NCBI GenBank assembly: GCA_024233305.1
Contig: JACKPV010000033.1
Span: 151,167-215,166 of the forward strand
Source of the DNA: Verrucomicrobiales bacterium
GTDB taxonomy: Bacteria; Verrucomicrobiota; Verrucomicrobiia; Limisphaerales; J093
Direction of reading: 5' to 3'
Length of the DNA stretch: 64,000 nucleotides
Both the position numbers and the translations under genes were made by a program. Under the pieces are notes generated by a model that made no database searches, was not told where the DNA came from, and saw only the letters and a list, made by a program, of their open reading frames with translations. Positions 33,524-43,343 of this stretch are shown in pieces. Every line of letters begins with the position of its first letter. The stretch's first letter is position 1.

Positions 33524-35098
33524 TCAAAGCAAACCGCGACGACGAAGGAACTCCTGAGCGACCGCCGCGGGTTCCTGTCCGTCTTCATCCACCTCGAAGT
33601 TCAATCGCCGCATCGTCGCGTCATCAAGCTGGTGCGCCAACCGGTTGAGTCGTTCCGCGAGGCCCGCATGCGCTTCGATCACGTCCTCCCGAACAACGGG
33701 CGCGGCCTGGTAAGGCGGGAAGAAGCCGCGATCATCCTCCAACACCTGGAGTTCATAGGCCGCGATCCGCCCGTCCGTTGCGAAGGCGCAGATCACGTCC
33801 ACTTCGCCGCCAGCCGCCGCGGCGTACATGAGTTCGGGACCGAGGTCGCGGACGTCGCCGAACTGGAAGCCATAAGCACGCTGCAACCCGGGATACCCGT
33901 CCGCCCGCTCGCGGAATTCGGAAGTGAATCCCGCCCGCAGGTCGCCGGCCGCCGCCTGCAGATCGCTGATGCTCCGCCAGCCGTATTGGTCCGCCAGGGC
34001 CCGCGGCACTGTGAGCGCATACGTGTTGTCGAATCCGAAGGGATCAAGCCAGCGACAGTCGAACCGCTCCGCGTAGGCCCGCCGCACCATCCGACCCACG
34101 CGCGAAGGCTCGTCGGGAACCGGCTCGTTGAGGAGGGTGGTGAGTGCGGTTCCGGTGTATTCGGGGTAGAGATCGATTTCGCCGTTGAGGAGCGCCTGGT
34201 GACAGATGATGGTGCCGCCGAGGTTGAAGACCCGTTCCACCGTGAATCTGCCGTCCGCCTCGAGCAATTGGGCCAGCAATTCGCCCAAGATCAGCTGTTC
34301 GGTGAAGTTCTTCGATCCGATGCGAATGGTGGGACGCGCTTCGCCGACGCCCTCCACCACGGTGGTGGCAGGGACCGGTCGGGACCACCAACCCGCACCG
34401 GCGAGGAGGACGATGCTCGTGCCGAACAGAGCGGTCTTCCAGCGTAGCCGGGGGGGCGGCTTTCCCGGTGCCAGCCATCCTTCGGCCAGGCCCAACGCGC
34501 CGTCCAGTGTCAGCGCGAGGGCCGCCGCCGCACCGGCGCCAAGCACCACCAACCGGACGTTCGATGTCGCGAGGCCACGGTTGATCAGGTCGCCGAGGCC
34601 ACCCGCCCCGATGAACGTGGAAAGCGTGGCAATGCCGACACAGATGACGGTCGCCGTGCGCACTCCGGCCAGGATAACGGGCAGGGCCAGGGGAAGTTCG
34701 ACCCACCACAAGCGCTGGCGCCGCGAGAAACCCAGCCCTTCGGCGGCTTCGATCACCGCCCCCGGGACGCCGGCGAGGCCCGTCACGGTGTTGCGAACGA
34801 TGGGCAGGAGGGCATAGAGGGCGAGCGCGACAATCGCGGGCGGCTTGCCGATGCGCCCGAAGAGGGCCAGCAGCAGGGCCAGCATCGCCAGGCTCGGAAC
34901 GGTCTGGATCACACCGACGCCAGCAAGCAGCAGGCTGCGCAGACGGGGCATTCGCGCCAACCGGATGCCCAGCGGCACGCCCAGCAACCCCGCAAGCAAC
35001 ATCGGGAGGAAGGTCAGCCACCAGAGGTGCTCGACCAGCTTCGCCCCCAGTTCCGGCGTGCGCGCCGCCAGGAACCCGGTCCAGGAATCGTCATTCAT
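33524..35098 (-). CDS. Glycine betaine/choline-type ABC transporter: permease-substrate-binding fusion
   Basis: 524 residues. N-terminal permease (about 1-210) with spans LTFLPMLLAGLLGVPLGI, SLLLAGVGVIQTVPSLAMLA and ATVICVGIATLSTFIGAGGL; the EAAEGLGFSRRQRLWWVELP loop is the ATPase-coupling motif. One further span (FGTSIVLLAGAGWW) leads to a ProX/OpuCC-type binding domain (262-524): TIRIGSKNFTEQLILGELLA, DLYPEYTGTALTTLL. Fused permease-binding proteins of the OpuC class import betaine, choline or carnitine for osmoprotection. The start overlaps the ATPase gene by 8 bp. Confidence 0.93.
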   Translation of the reverse strand: MNDDSWTGFLAARTPELGAKLVEHLWWLTFLPMLLAGLLGVPLGIRLARMPRLRSLLLAGVGVIQTVPSLAMLALLLALFGRIGKPPAIVALALYALLPIVRNTVTGLAGVPGAVIEAAEGLGFSRRQRLWWVELPLALPVILAGVRTATVICVGIATLSTFIGAGGLGDLINRGLATSNVRLVVLGAGAAAALALTLDGALGLAEGWLAPGKPPPRLRWKTALFGTSIVLLAGAGWWSRPVPATTVVEGVGEARPTIRIGSKNFTEQLILGELLAQLLEADGRFTVERVFNLGGTIICHQALLNGEIDLYPEYTGTALTTLLNEPVPDEPSRVGRMVRRAYAERFDCRWLDPFGFDNTYALTVPRALADQYGWRSISDLQAAAGDLRAGFTSEFRERADGYPGLQRAYGFQFGDVRDLGPELMYAAAAGGEVDVICAFATDGRIAAYELQVLEDDRGFFPPYQAAPVVREDVIEAHAGLAERLNRLAHQLDDATMRRLNFEVDEDGQEPAAVAQEFLRRRGLL

Positions 35099-35873
35099 CC
35101 CCGTGAGGCGCGAGCCGTCGGAGCCGGGCCGCCGGACGCGCGAAGAGATCCCGCACGAACTCCGTGGCCGGGCGATTCAGCAGATCCTCGGGCGGCCCCT
35201 CCTGTTCGACGCGTCCCCGGTGCATGACCGTGATCCGGTCAGCCAGGGTGAGCGCCTCGAACACATCGTGGGTGACAAACACAATGGTCTTTCCCAGCCG
35301 GCGTTTGAGCCGGAGCACCTCCTGTTGCAGGCTCTCGCGGGTCACGGCGTCGAGCGCGCCAAAGGGCTCGTCCATCAAAAGCAACGCCGGGTCCGCCGCC
35401 AGCGCCCGCGCCACCCCCACCCGCTGTTGCTGGCCACCGGAGAGTTCCGCCGGATACCGGTTCGCGAAGGTGGCGGGCGGGAGCGCGACCAACTCGAGGA
35501 GTTCCGCGGCGCGCGCGTTTCGGTCACGCCGCGGACGGCCCCGCAGTCGCAAACCGACCGCGACGTTTTCCTCCACCGTGAGATGCGGAAACAGACCGAT
35601 CCCTTGAAAGACGTAGCCGATCGAGCGCCGCAGGGTAACCAGGTCCTGTTCATCCACCGGCGTGCCGTCCACGAGGATCCGCCCCGCCGTGGGGGTGACG
35701 AGGCGGTTGATCATCTTGAGGGTCGTCGTCTTGCCGCAACCCGAAGACCCCAGGAGAACCATCGTCTGGCCCGCGGGGACACGCAGATCAACGCCGGCAA
35801 CGGCCATCGTCCGACCGCCATCGAAGCTCTTCGACACGCCCTGGAGTTCGATCATGACGTCCGGGTCGGTCAT
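35091..35873 (-). CDS. Glycine betaine/choline-type ABC transporter ATPase
   Basis: 260 residues. Walker A VLLGSSGCGKTT (about 40-51), Q-loop YVFQGIGLFPHLT, signature ELSGGQQQRVGVARAL, Walker B ALLLMDEPFGALD and H-loop IVFVTHDVFEAL are all present. The RQxQ-type sequence and length match OpuCA/ProV without the C-terminal CBS domains, so ionic-strength sensing by CBS domains is absent. It energises the fused permease encoded by the overlapping downstream gene. Confidence 0.95.
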   Translation of the reverse strand: MTDPDVMIELQGVSKSFDGGRTMAVAGVDLRVPAGQTMVLLGSSGCGKTTTLKMINRLVTPTAGRILVDGTPVDEQDLVTLRRSIGYVFQGIGLFPHLTVEENVAVGLRLRGRPRRDRNARAAELLELVALPPATFANRYPAELSGGQQQRVGVARALAADPALLLMDEPFGALDAVTRESLQQEVLRLKRRLGKTIVFVTHDVFEALTLADRITVMHRGRVEQEGPPEDLLNRPATEFVRDLFARPAARLRRLAPHGDE

Positions 35874-35932
35874 GGCATCGGCCCGAAAGCGCCGCCCTCC
35901 CCCGGAAGCGACGGCGCATCCGGCCCGGACTT

Positions 35933-36826
35933 TCAGGCAGGACTCGCCTCGGCTGCCGGGCTCCCATCGACCGCCCCGTTCTCCTCGCGGAGGGCGGCCA
36001 TCCAGGGCTCGGGCACGTCGCGCTCCTTGGTGGCGATCACGGCCACATAGTAGAGCGGTTGCCCACTCACTCCCAACCGGTGCTGGTAGCGCCGACGGTC
36101 GCGCATCTCCATGATTCCCTCGTCGAACATCCGGTGGATCAGGCCGCAGAATCCGGTGTCATCGCGGCGGGTCAGGAAGTCCTCCTTGATGTTGAAGGCC
36201 ACCCAACCCGGCGTCGACACCGCGTTGAACGCCTCGCAAAACGCCAGCGGTGGAATGTCGCCGAACCCCAGCGCGGAAACGGACGCGAGGCAGGTGAAGG
36301 GCTCGCGATCCAGGCGGGTGCGGGTGGCGGACGAGGGTTGGGTGAGATCGTCAACGAGGTAATCCTCGTAGAGCCCGGGGCGGTCACGCTTGGTCGCCTG
36401 CGCGGCCTCGCGGATGATGTCCACGCCGATGACCGAATCCGCGCCGGCCTCGATGAGAGCCTCGCCCACCATGCCGTTCCCGGCGCCCAGATCGAGGATC
36501 TTGAGGTCGCCCATCGAATCGTCCGAGGCATCGACCTGCTTGCTCAGGAGTTCGGCGATGACCTGTGGTGAACTGCACTTGAGCTTCTCGTAGAAGAGGT
36601 GTTCGTAGAGGCCGGGGATCAGGTAGATCTGGTCGTAGTCGTGGAAACGAAGACGCCGGCGTTCGCCGTGGATGCGGAGGTGGCACCACTCGCTGTCCTG
36701 TTGCAGGTCCCCGTCGACCTCGTGGGGGAATTCCAGACTCCAGTCCGGACGGTTTGGGTGCCCGGCGGCCAGGACGGGTGGTGCGGACGGCCGGGTTTGG
36801 TTCCTTTGCATTGTTCGTTGCATCAT
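35933..36826 (-). CDS. Class I SAM-dependent methyltransferase
   Basis: 297 residues from the ATG at 36826 (MMQRTMQRN); ATGs at 36811 and 36874 are possible. The core shows LKILDLGAGNGMVGEALIEA (motif I), DSVIGVDIIREAAQATK (motif II), FTCLASVSALGFGDIPP and TPGWVAFNIKEDFL. The N-terminal ~100 residues (LRFHDYDQIYLIPGLYEHLF) match methyltransferases that also occur in planctomycetes; the substrate is unknown. It lies about 60 bp upstream of the ABC operon and may be co-transcribed with it. Confidence 0.85.
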   Translation of the reverse strand: MMQRTMQRNQTRPSAPPVLAAGHPNRPDWSLEFPHEVDGDLQQDSEWCHLRIHGERRRLRFHDYDQIYLIPGLYEHLFYEKLKCSSPQVIAELLSKQVDASDDSMGDLKILDLGAGNGMVGEALIEAGADSVIGVDIIREAAQATKRDRPGLYEDYLVDDLTQPSSATRTRLDREPFTCLASVSALGFGDIPPLAFCEAFNAVSTPGWVAFNIKEDFLTRRDDTGFCGLIHRMFDEGIMEMRDRRRYQHRLGVSGQPLYYVAVIATKERDVPEPWMAALREENGAVDGSPAAEASPA

Positions 36827-37115
36827 CGTTTGGTGGGTGCCCTTCCCCGCCTCCGTTTCCACGCGGAGGAGCATTGCGGACCGGACACGCGGTGTTTCTC
36901 TTCTGAGCCGGACCGTAGTCCCCGAACAACCCGCAGAACAAGCCGGAAATCCCGCTAATTCGCCCACCGCCCGCGATGCAGGGATTCTTTTGTATAGTTC
37001 CCGCTGCAACCACGCCGCCAACGCACCGCGCTCCGCCGCCGTTCAGCAACGCGCCATCCGCCGGGAAACGCGGGAATGTGCTGACGCCCGCCAACCCCGG
37101 GGATACGCTCGGCCC

Positions 37116-37283
37116 GTGACCGGGAAGAAGTCCTACGACTGGCAGACCGCCGGCGGCGCCGATGACCTCATGCGCCTGGTGGACTGCCTCGAACGGAACG
37201 ATGTCCGGTGGTGCGCGATCAGCGGTGTCGCCGTCAACCACTGGTTTGTTGAGCGGAAGAAACCACCTCGAAAAGCCCGATGA
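37116..37283 (+). pseudogene. Truncated nucleotidyltransferase (N-terminal stub)
   Basis: 55 residues from GTG: GKKSYDWQTAGGADDLMRLV, LERNDVRWCAISGVAVNHWF, then a Lys/Arg-rich tail (VERKKPPRKAR). The stub resembles the start of nucleotidyltransferase-fold proteins, in which a G(I/V)AVNHW-like stretch is followed by catalytic acidic residues; these are missing. A TACGCT -10-like box ends 6 nt before the GTG. The stop overlaps the ATG of the GH106 gene, so the stub may now serve as a leader for it. Confidence 0.5.
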
Positions 37284-40282
37284 ACACCCTATTGCGAAGC
37301 CCTGTCCGGCGGCGCCGCCGGCTCTGCGAAACCGTCGTCATCGCGACCACGGCCGCGGTGCTCGCCGCGGCCACTTCGGCCGACCCCGGCGGGGCCGGCT
37401 ACGGTCCGGAAACCATCGATGCCCTCGCGGCCGGATTCCGCCATCCGCCGGCGTCGGCACGGCCTTCGGCGTACTACCTGATGTTGAACGGCTATCTCAA
37501 CCGCGACCACGCCCGGCACGAACTGGCCGAACTCGCCCGCGCCGGCATCGGCGGCTTGTGCGTGTTCGACATGGGCGCGCGCGGTCCCGCAGACACGTTG
37601 CCCCCGGCCGGACCGGCATTCATGAGCGATGCCTGGCTGGAACAGTTCGCCGTCGTGCTCGAGTCCGCCGCGGACCTCGGGTTGACCCTCCAGTTGTGCG
37701 TCTCAAGCAGCTGGGACATGGGGGCCGCGTGGGTCGAGGCGGCGGATGCGAGCAAAGCCCTCTATCACTCCACCCTGGAAGTCGAAGGTCCGGCCAGCGT
37801 CCGGCTGCCCCTGGCGCTCCCCGAACTGCCGCCATCCGTGCCGCGCAATGCCGGCGGTGGACCACTTTACCTCGAGGAGGTCGCCACGCTGGCCGTTCCG
37901 CTGGAAACGGACGCCACGGGAACGACCCTTCCGTCGGTGAAGGACCGGTATTCCATGGTGGATCTGACCGAAACGCTTTCGCAAAACGGCGAGTGGGTCT
38001 GGCGTGCGCCCCCCGGTCGATGGGCGGTGGTCCGGTTCGTCTGCGCGAACACGGGCGAGCGATTGAAAGTCCCCAGCCCGAACTCGGACGGACTGGCCAC
38101 CGACCACTTCAGCGCCCGCGTCACCACCGCTTACATCCGTCGCCTGACCGACCGGCTCGAAGCCCGCTTCGGCGATCTGCGAGGGACGCCGTTGCGGCAA
38201 CTCCACCTGCCCAGCTACGAAGTGCGCGGCCGCGTCTGGACCGAGGATCTCCCCGCGCAGTTCCGGCACCGGCGCGGCTACGACTTGCGGCGCTTCCTGC
38301 CCGCCCTCGTTGGCTACCGGGTCGAGGGCAAATCGACCACGCAGGATTTCCTCGACGATTTCCAGAAGACGATGGGCGAACTGCTGGTGGACGCCTACTA
38401 CGCCACGGCCCGCGCGGCGGCACACGCAGCCGGGCTCGGTCTCGAAGCCGAAGGCGGCGGACCCGGACCACCCGTGCATCAGGTCCCCGTCGACGCCCTG
38501 CAAGCCCTGAGCGCGGTGGACGAAATGCGCGGCGAGTTCTGGCCGTGGCGCCTCGACAACGATCCGCTCTGGGTGGTCAAGGAAACCGCCTGCGCTGCCC
38601 ACATCTATGGTCGCCGGTTCGTGCACATGGAGGCCTTCACCGGCTTTCGTCACTGGGAGGACGGACCATTCGATCTGAAGTTTTCCGCCGATCGCGCGTT
38701 CTGCGAGGGCATGAACCACGTGGTGTGGCACACGTCGTCGCACCAACCGCCTGAGGCCGGCCAGCCCGGTTGGGTTTACGGCGCGGGCACGCACCTCACA
38801 CCGAACCTCGTCTGGTGGCCGATGGCGGGCGCCTTTCTCGATTACCTCGCCCGCAATTCGTTCCTGCTGCAACAGGGCCACTTCGTCGCCGACGTCTGCC
38901 GCTACTACGGCGATCAGGGCGCGAACTTCGTGCTGCCGAAACACACCGATCCCCTGCCCCGTCTCGGCTTCGACCACGATGTGGCGAACGCGGACGTCAT
39001 TCGCAACCGCATGAGCGTCCGCGATGGCCGGATCCTGTTGCCGGACGGCATGAGTTATGGACTGCTGGTCCTGCCCGACCGGCCGGACATCGCCCCGGAA
39101 GTCCTCGCCAAAATCGCGACCCTGGTGGAACAGGGCGCCACGGTCGTCGGCCCCAAACCCGCCCGCGCGACCGGCTGGCACGATCGCGAGACACGCGACC
39201 AGACCGTGCGACGATTGGCGGATAAGTTGTGGGGGCCGGGACAACCGAAAGAACCGCTCAACCGACGGCACGGCAGCGGCGAGGTGGTAGCCGGACAGCC
39301 GCTGCCGGAAGTCCTCCGCGACCGCGGCCTTCAACCCGACTTCCAGTTCAACGATGCCGATGGCCAGGCCGATCTGGATTGGATTCACCGGAGCACGTCG
39401 GCAGCAGAAATCTACTTCGTCCAAAACCGCCGGCGGGAATGGGCAACGGTCGAGGCCCGCTTCCGGGTGACGAACTGCGCGCCGCAACTCTGGCACCCCC
39501 AATCCGGTCGCATCGAACGACCCGCAGTGTTCGTCCGCGAAGCAGCCGGTATCCGGATGCCGCTGCGGCTCGCGCCCTGGGGCTCGGTGTTCGTCGTGTT
39601 TCCCGCCGCCGAGGAGCGGCCCCACTTGACCCGAGCCGACGACACCCTGGCACTGCGGTCACTCGACAACGGTCTGGTCGAGGCAGGCGCGAGCCAGGCC
39701 GGCGCTTACGAAGTCGAGACCGCGGACGGGCTTTCCGCGACCATCGAGTTCACCGACATCCCCGCGTCGATCCCGCTCGATGGCCCGTGGCAGCTTCATT
39801 TCCCCGAAGGTTCGGACGCCCCGGCTGCTGTCGAGCTGCGCGCGCTTGTCTCGTGGACCGCGCTCGAGGATCCCGCCATCCGCTCCTTCTCCGGCATCGC
39901 ACGCTACGAACTCGTTTTCGATCTGCCACCCGGCGCCCTCGCGGACGGCGTTCGATGGCAACTCGATCTGGGCGACCTTTGGGCGGTGGCGCGCGTCCGC
40001 CTGAATGGCCGCGACCTCGGCGTGCTCTGGCAGCCGCCCTACGAAGCCGATGCAACCGACAGCCTGCGCCCGAGGGGAAACTGCCTGGAGATCCAGATCG
40101 CCAACACCTGGGCCAACCGCCTCGTGGGCGATGCCGCGCTGCCCGCAGCGGAACGCCGGACGCGCACCAACATCACGCGCAGCCTGGGCAAAACCTGGGC
40201 CGACATTCCCCTCCGCGAATCGGGTTTGTTCGGCCCGGTTCGCCTGGTCCCGCTGCGAGTGAAGCAGCTCAGCCTCCCGTAG
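37280..40282 (+). CDS. Exported GH106-type alpha-L-rhamnosidase-like enzyme
   Basis: 1000 residues. Signal peptide (VVIATTAAVLAAATSA). The N-terminal part has the GH106 layout (HPPASARPSAYYLMLNGYLN, ELARAGIGGLCVFDMG, DAWLEQFAVVLESAADLGLT), then ARVTTAYIRRLTDRLEARFG, HIYGRRFVHMEAFTGF and GMNHVVWHTSSHQPPEAGQP. The C terminus is a GH2-type sugar-binding beta-sandwich (IPLDGPWQLHF, ... LGDLWAVARVRLNGRDLGVL). GH106 enzymes cleave alpha-L-rhamnosidic bonds of pectin and other plant or algal glycans. The start codon overlaps the stop of an upstream stub gene. Confidence 0.88.
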   Translation: MNTLLRSPVRRRRRLCETVVIATTAAVLAAATSADPGGAGYGPETIDALAAGFRHPPASARPSAYYLMLNGYLNRDHARHELAELARAGIGGLCVFDMGARGPADTLPPAGPAFMSDAWLEQFAVVLESAADLGLTLQLCVSSSWDMGAAWVEAADASKALYHSTLEVEGPASVRLPLALPELPPSVPRNAGGGPLYLEEVATLAVPLETDATGTTLPSVKDRYSMVDLTETLSQNGEWVWRAPPGRWAVVRFVCANTGERLKVPSPNSDGLATDHFSARVTTAYIRRLTDRLEARFGDLRGTPLRQLHLPSYEVRGRVWTEDLPAQFRHRRGYDLRRFLPALVGYRVEGKSTTQDFLDDFQKTMGELLVDAYYATARAAAHAAGLGLEAEGGGPGPPVHQVPVDALQALSAVDEMRGEFWPWRLDNDPLWVVKETACAAHIYGRRFVHMEAFTGFRHWEDGPFDLKFSADRAFCEGMNHVVWHTSSHQPPEAGQPGWVYGAGTHLTPNLVWWPMAGAFLDYLARNSFLLQQGHFVADVCRYYGDQGANFVLPKHTDPLPRLGFDHDVANADVIRNRMSVRDGRILLPDGMSYGLLVLPDRPDIAPEVLAKIATLVEQGATVVGPKPARATGWHDRETRDQTVRRLADKLWGPGQPKEPLNRRHGSGEVVAGQPLPEVLRDRGLQPDFQFNDADGQADLDWIHRSTSAAEIYFVQNRRREWATVEARFRVTNCAPQLWHPQSGRIERPAVFVREAAGIRMPLRLAPWGSVFVVFPAAEERPHLTRADDTLALRSLDNGLVEAGASQAGAYEVETADGLSATIEFTDIPASIPLDGPWQLHFPEGSDAPAAVELRALVSWTALEDPAIRSFSGIARYELVFDLPPGALADGVRWQLDLGDLWAVARVRLNGRDLGVLWQPPYEADATDSLRPRGNCLEIQIANTWANRLVGDAALPAAERRTRTNITRSLGKTWADIPLRESGLFGPVRLVPLRVKQLSLP

Positions 40283-40300
40283 GGTCCGCTTGCCCCCGCA

Positions 40301-40349
40301 ATCCAGCGCCGACTGCACGTCGGCGGCTACGGGGTGTTGAATCGATACC
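40301..40349 (+). repeat. Partial repeat S (right hairpin module)
   Basis: CCAGCGCCGACTGCACGTCG and GCGGCTACGGGGTGTTGAAT followed by CGATA correspond to the right-hand third of the S element. The remaining part is absent, so this is a decayed or solo hairpin. Confidence 0.7.
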
Positions 40350-40390
40350 GCCGGGAGGTGCACGTCGAGCGGTCTGCCGCCGCTTCCCGC

Positions 40391-40418
40391 TTGCCGCCGG
40401 GCGCGCGCGCTTTAGGCT
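40391..40418 (+). promoter_or_regulatory. Promoter of the beta-helix nucleotidyltransferase-like gene
   Basis: -35-like TTGCCG (40391-40396), 16-bp spacer, -10-like TAGGCT (40413-40418), then 6 nt (ACGCGC) to the ATG at 40425. No Shine-Dalgarno fits in this space. Confidence 0.5.
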
Positions 40419-40424
40419 ACGCGC

Positions 40425-41114
40425 ATGTTCAAACCGACGGACCTGTTTGACCTCGACCAGACGGCGCACGGCGCCTTGTTCGCCGATTGCGAACAGGCCT
40501 GGGAGGCCCTGAAGCGCATCGGGGATTACCTGGCCACCCACCTCGTGCCCGGCCTGCACAATCACTGCAACGGCGTGGCCTGGATCGGGGATCGCGTGTT
40601 CATCGGCGAGGGCACCGAAGTCGAGGACGGCGCCATGATCAAAGGGCCCGCCATCATCGGTCGCAACTGCCGCATCCGGCACAACGCCTACATCCGCGAA
40701 AACGTCGTCATCGGTGACGGCTGCCTGATCGGCAACGCCTCCGAAGTGAAGAACAGCGTCTTGTTCAACGAATGCGAGGTCCCGCACTTCAACTACGTCG
40801 GCGACTCGATCCTCGGCCACAAGGCGCACCTCGGCGCGGGCGTCGTGATCTCGAACCTGCGCGTGCTGCCCGGCAACGTGACGGTCGAGCTGGACGGCAA
40901 GCCCTGCGACACCGGCCTGCGGAAGTTCGGCGCGTTGCTCGGCGACCACGCCCAGATCGGCTGCAACGCGGTCCTGAACCCGGGCTCGATCCTCGGCCGC
41001 CACGCCGTCGTCTATCCGGGAGTAAACTGGCGGGGCTTCCTCCCGGCGAACATGATCGCCAAAAACCAGGCCGCCACCGAGGTCGTCGTCCGGCGCCCGC
41101 GCGAAACCGATTGA
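40425..41114 (+). CDS. Left-handed beta-helix (hexapeptide) protein, GlmU C-terminal-like
   Basis: 229 residues made largely of hexapeptide turns: VFIGEGTEVEDGAMIKGPAI, IGRNCRIRHNAYIRENVVIG, DGCLIGNASEVKNSVLFNEC, HLGAGVVISNLRVLPGNVTV. The PHFNYVGDSILGHKAHLGAG segment matches the acetyltransferase/LbH domain of GlmU-type UDP-N-acetylglucosamine pyrophosphorylases. The nucleotidyltransferase domain is missing, so it may be a stand-alone acyl- or acetyltransferase or a pairing partner in sugar-nucleotide synthesis. The DinG-like helicase gene starts 27 bp downstream. Confidence 0.87.
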   Translation: MFKPTDLFDLDQTAHGALFADCEQAWEALKRIGDYLATHLVPGLHNHCNGVAWIGDRVFIGEGTEVEDGAMIKGPAIIGRNCRIRHNAYIRENVVIGDGCLIGNASEVKNSVLFNECEVPHFNYVGDSILGHKAHLGAGVVISNLRVLPGNVTVELDGKPCDTGLRKFGALLGDHAQIGCNAVLNPGSILGRHAVVYPGVNWRGFLPANMIAKNQAATEVVVRRPRETD

Positions 41115-41141
41115 GCCGCCGTCACCGCGACCCGCCGCCCC

Positions 41142-43343
41142 ATGATCAGCACCTTCGATCATCCGCCGGCCCAAGCGGACCTGGTGTCGCAGGTCGAACG
41201 GTTCTTCTCGCCCGAAGGGGTGCTGTCGCAGGCGAAGAACTTCGAATACCGTCCCGAACAACAGGCCATGGCCGTCGCGGTGGCGCGGGCACTGACCGAC
41301 CGCGAGCATCTCGTCGTCGAGGCCGGCACCGGCGTCGGCAAGAGCCTGGCCTACCTCGTTCCCGCGATCCTGTTCGCCGTCGCCGAGGGCAAGAAGGCGG
41401 TGATCTCGACCCACACGATCAATCTTCAGGAGCAGCTCACCGAGAAGGATCTGCCGTTGCTGGCGAACCTGCTGCCGGTCCCGTTCCGGTTCACGATGCT
41501 CAAGGGCCGGCAGAATTACCTCTGCACCCGCCGGCTGCACAAGGCGCTGCAACAAGGCGATTCCCTCTTCACCTCCCCCGAGCAAACCGAGCTGCGGCGC
41601 GTCCGCGAGTGGGCCGAAAAGACTGACGACGGCAGCCTCTCGGACTTCGACCACGAACCGGACCCGCGGGTCTGGGCGCAGGTCTGCTCGGAACGCGGCC
41701 TCTGCTCGCCGCGGATTTGCGGGCCGCAATCGGACTTCGTGAAGTCCGGCGGCCATCCCTGCTTCTTCCAACAGGTGCGCAGCCGCATCCTCTCCGCCGA
41801 CGTGCTGGTCCTGAACCACACGCTCTTCTTCATGCACCTCGGCGGCATCGACGAAGACCCGGGCGGCGGTGTGCTGTTCAAAAACGACTTCGTCATCCTC
41901 GACGAGGCCCACACCGTCGAGGAAGTGGCCTCGCGCCACATCGGGGTCAGCGTCTCAAGCGGACAACTGCGCTTCTCCCTCCAGCGGCTCTGGAATCCCC
42001 GCAGCGAAAAAGGGCTGCTCGCCATGCTGCGCCAGGGCCGCGCGGTGGCGCTCGTGGCCGAGGTGTTTCGCGAGAGCGACCAGTTCTTCGAGGCGGTCGA
42101 GACGGCCTGCAACGAGGTCCACCGACGCGCGCGGCCGACCTCCGGCAGCCAGGCGGGCGAAGGCGGCGACAAACACCGGCGCAACTGGTCCGAGCTGCGC
42201 ATCCGCCGTCCCGATCTGGTGCCCGACACCCTCACCCTGCCGCTGCGGCGGGTCAGCGAGGCGGTGCGCGAACTGGTGGACATGGCCGAGGACAAGGACA
42301 CGGCGACCGAACTGCTCGAATGCAACCGCCGGCTGGCCGAGCTGCGTGAGGCGGTGGCGGTCTTTCTGGGCCAGAGCGCCGAGGACCACGTTTACTGGGT
42401 CGAACGCGGCGGTCGCGCGCATCAAAACCTGACCCTCAACGCCGCGCCGATGGACGTCTCCGCGTTTCTGCGTTACCGCCTTTTCGGAACCGACACATCG
42501 GTGATCCTGACCAGCGCCACGTTGGCCACCAAGGTTGCCCCGCCCGGAAGCGCCGTTCGTCCGCCGTCCCGGACGGCGCCGGCGGTTGAGCCGCCTCCCA
42601 CCGACCGACCCGAGCACCGTGCGAATCCCGTGCTCCACACCGCGGAAGCCGGCGCGAACCCCGGCGATTCACCGTTCCATTACTTCGTCCGCCGCGTCGG
42701 GGCGCAGGACGCCGCGCAACTCCAAGTGGGATCCCCGTTCGATTACGCGACGCAGATGCGACTTTACGTCGCGGGCAAGATGCCGGACCCGCGGGACGAG
42801 GGGTATCGCGCGGCGCTGACGCATTGGATCCGGCATTTCGTCCGCCAGACGCACGGCAAGGCCTTCGTCCTGTTCACCAACACCCGGCTGATGCAGGAGA
42901 TCGCCCAGGACCTCGATCCGTTCTTCCACGAACTCGCCATCCAGTGTCTGGTGCAGGGAACCGGCACCCCGCGATCGACCATGCTCGAACAGTTCAAGGA
43001 AGACGTCGACTCGGTGCTGTTCGGAACCGCGAGCTTCTGGCAGGGCGTGGACGTGCCGGGCGAGGCGCTCAGCAACGTGATCATCACCCGGCTGCCCTTC
43101 GCCGTGCCCGATCACCCGCTTGTCGAGGCCCGCGTCGAACTGATCGAGGCCCACGGCGGAAACGCCTTCCGGGACTTCTCCCTGCCCGAGGCCATCCTGC
43201 GGTTCCGCCAGGGCGTGGGCCGGCTGATCCGCACGCGCCGCGACCAGGGCATCGTCGTGGTGCTCGACAACCGCGTGCTCACCAAACGCTACGGCCAGGC
43301 CTTCCTGGACGCGCTGCCCGGCTGCCCCGTCGAGATCGTCTGA
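41142..43343 (+). CDS. ATP-dependent helicase, DinG/XPD family
   Basis: 733 residues, normal length. FEYRPEQQAMAVAVARAL (Q region), VVEAGTGVGKSLAYLVPA (Walker A, about 59-76) and DFVILDEAHTVEEVA (DEAH) are clear, followed by SVILTSATLA (motif III), SVLFGTASFWQGVDVPGEAL (motif V) and FRQGVGRLIRTRRDQGIVV (motif VI). Cysteines in RQNYLCTRR, QVCSERGLCSPRICG and HPCFFQ are placed like the XPD/DinG iron-sulfur cluster ligands. A 5'-3' DNA helicase for R-loop or damaged-DNA processing is expected. A low-complexity Pro/Ala stretch (KVAPPGSAVRPPSRTAPAV) follows motif III. Confidence 0.94.
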   Translation: MISTFDHPPAQADLVSQVERFFSPEGVLSQAKNFEYRPEQQAMAVAVARALTDREHLVVEAGTGVGKSLAYLVPAILFAVAEGKKAVISTHTINLQEQLTEKDLPLLANLLPVPFRFTMLKGRQNYLCTRRLHKALQQGDSLFTSPEQTELRRVREWAEKTDDGSLSDFDHEPDPRVWAQVCSERGLCSPRICGPQSDFVKSGGHPCFFQQVRSRILSADVLVLNHTLFFMHLGGIDEDPGGGVLFKNDFVILDEAHTVEEVASRHIGVSVSSGQLRFSLQRLWNPRSEKGLLAMLRQGRAVALVAEVFRESDQFFEAVETACNEVHRRARPTSGSQAGEGGDKHRRNWSELRIRRPDLVPDTLTLPLRRVSEAVRELVDMAEDKDTATELLECNRRLAELREAVAVFLGQSAEDHVYWVERGGRAHQNLTLNAAPMDVSAFLRYRLFGTDTSVILTSATLATKVAPPGSAVRPPSRTAPAVEPPPTDRPEHRANPVLHTAEAGANPGDSPFHYFVRRVGAQDAAQLQVGSPFDYATQMRLYVAGKMPDPRDEGYRAALTHWIRHFVRQTHGKAFVLFTNTRLMQEIAQDLDPFFHELAIQCLVQGTGTPRSTMLEQFKEDVDSVLFGTASFWQGVDVPGEALSNVIITRLPFAVPDHPLVEARVELIEAHGGNAFRDFSLPEAILRFRQGVGRLIRTRRDQGIVVVLDNRVLTKRYGQAFLDALPGCPVEIV

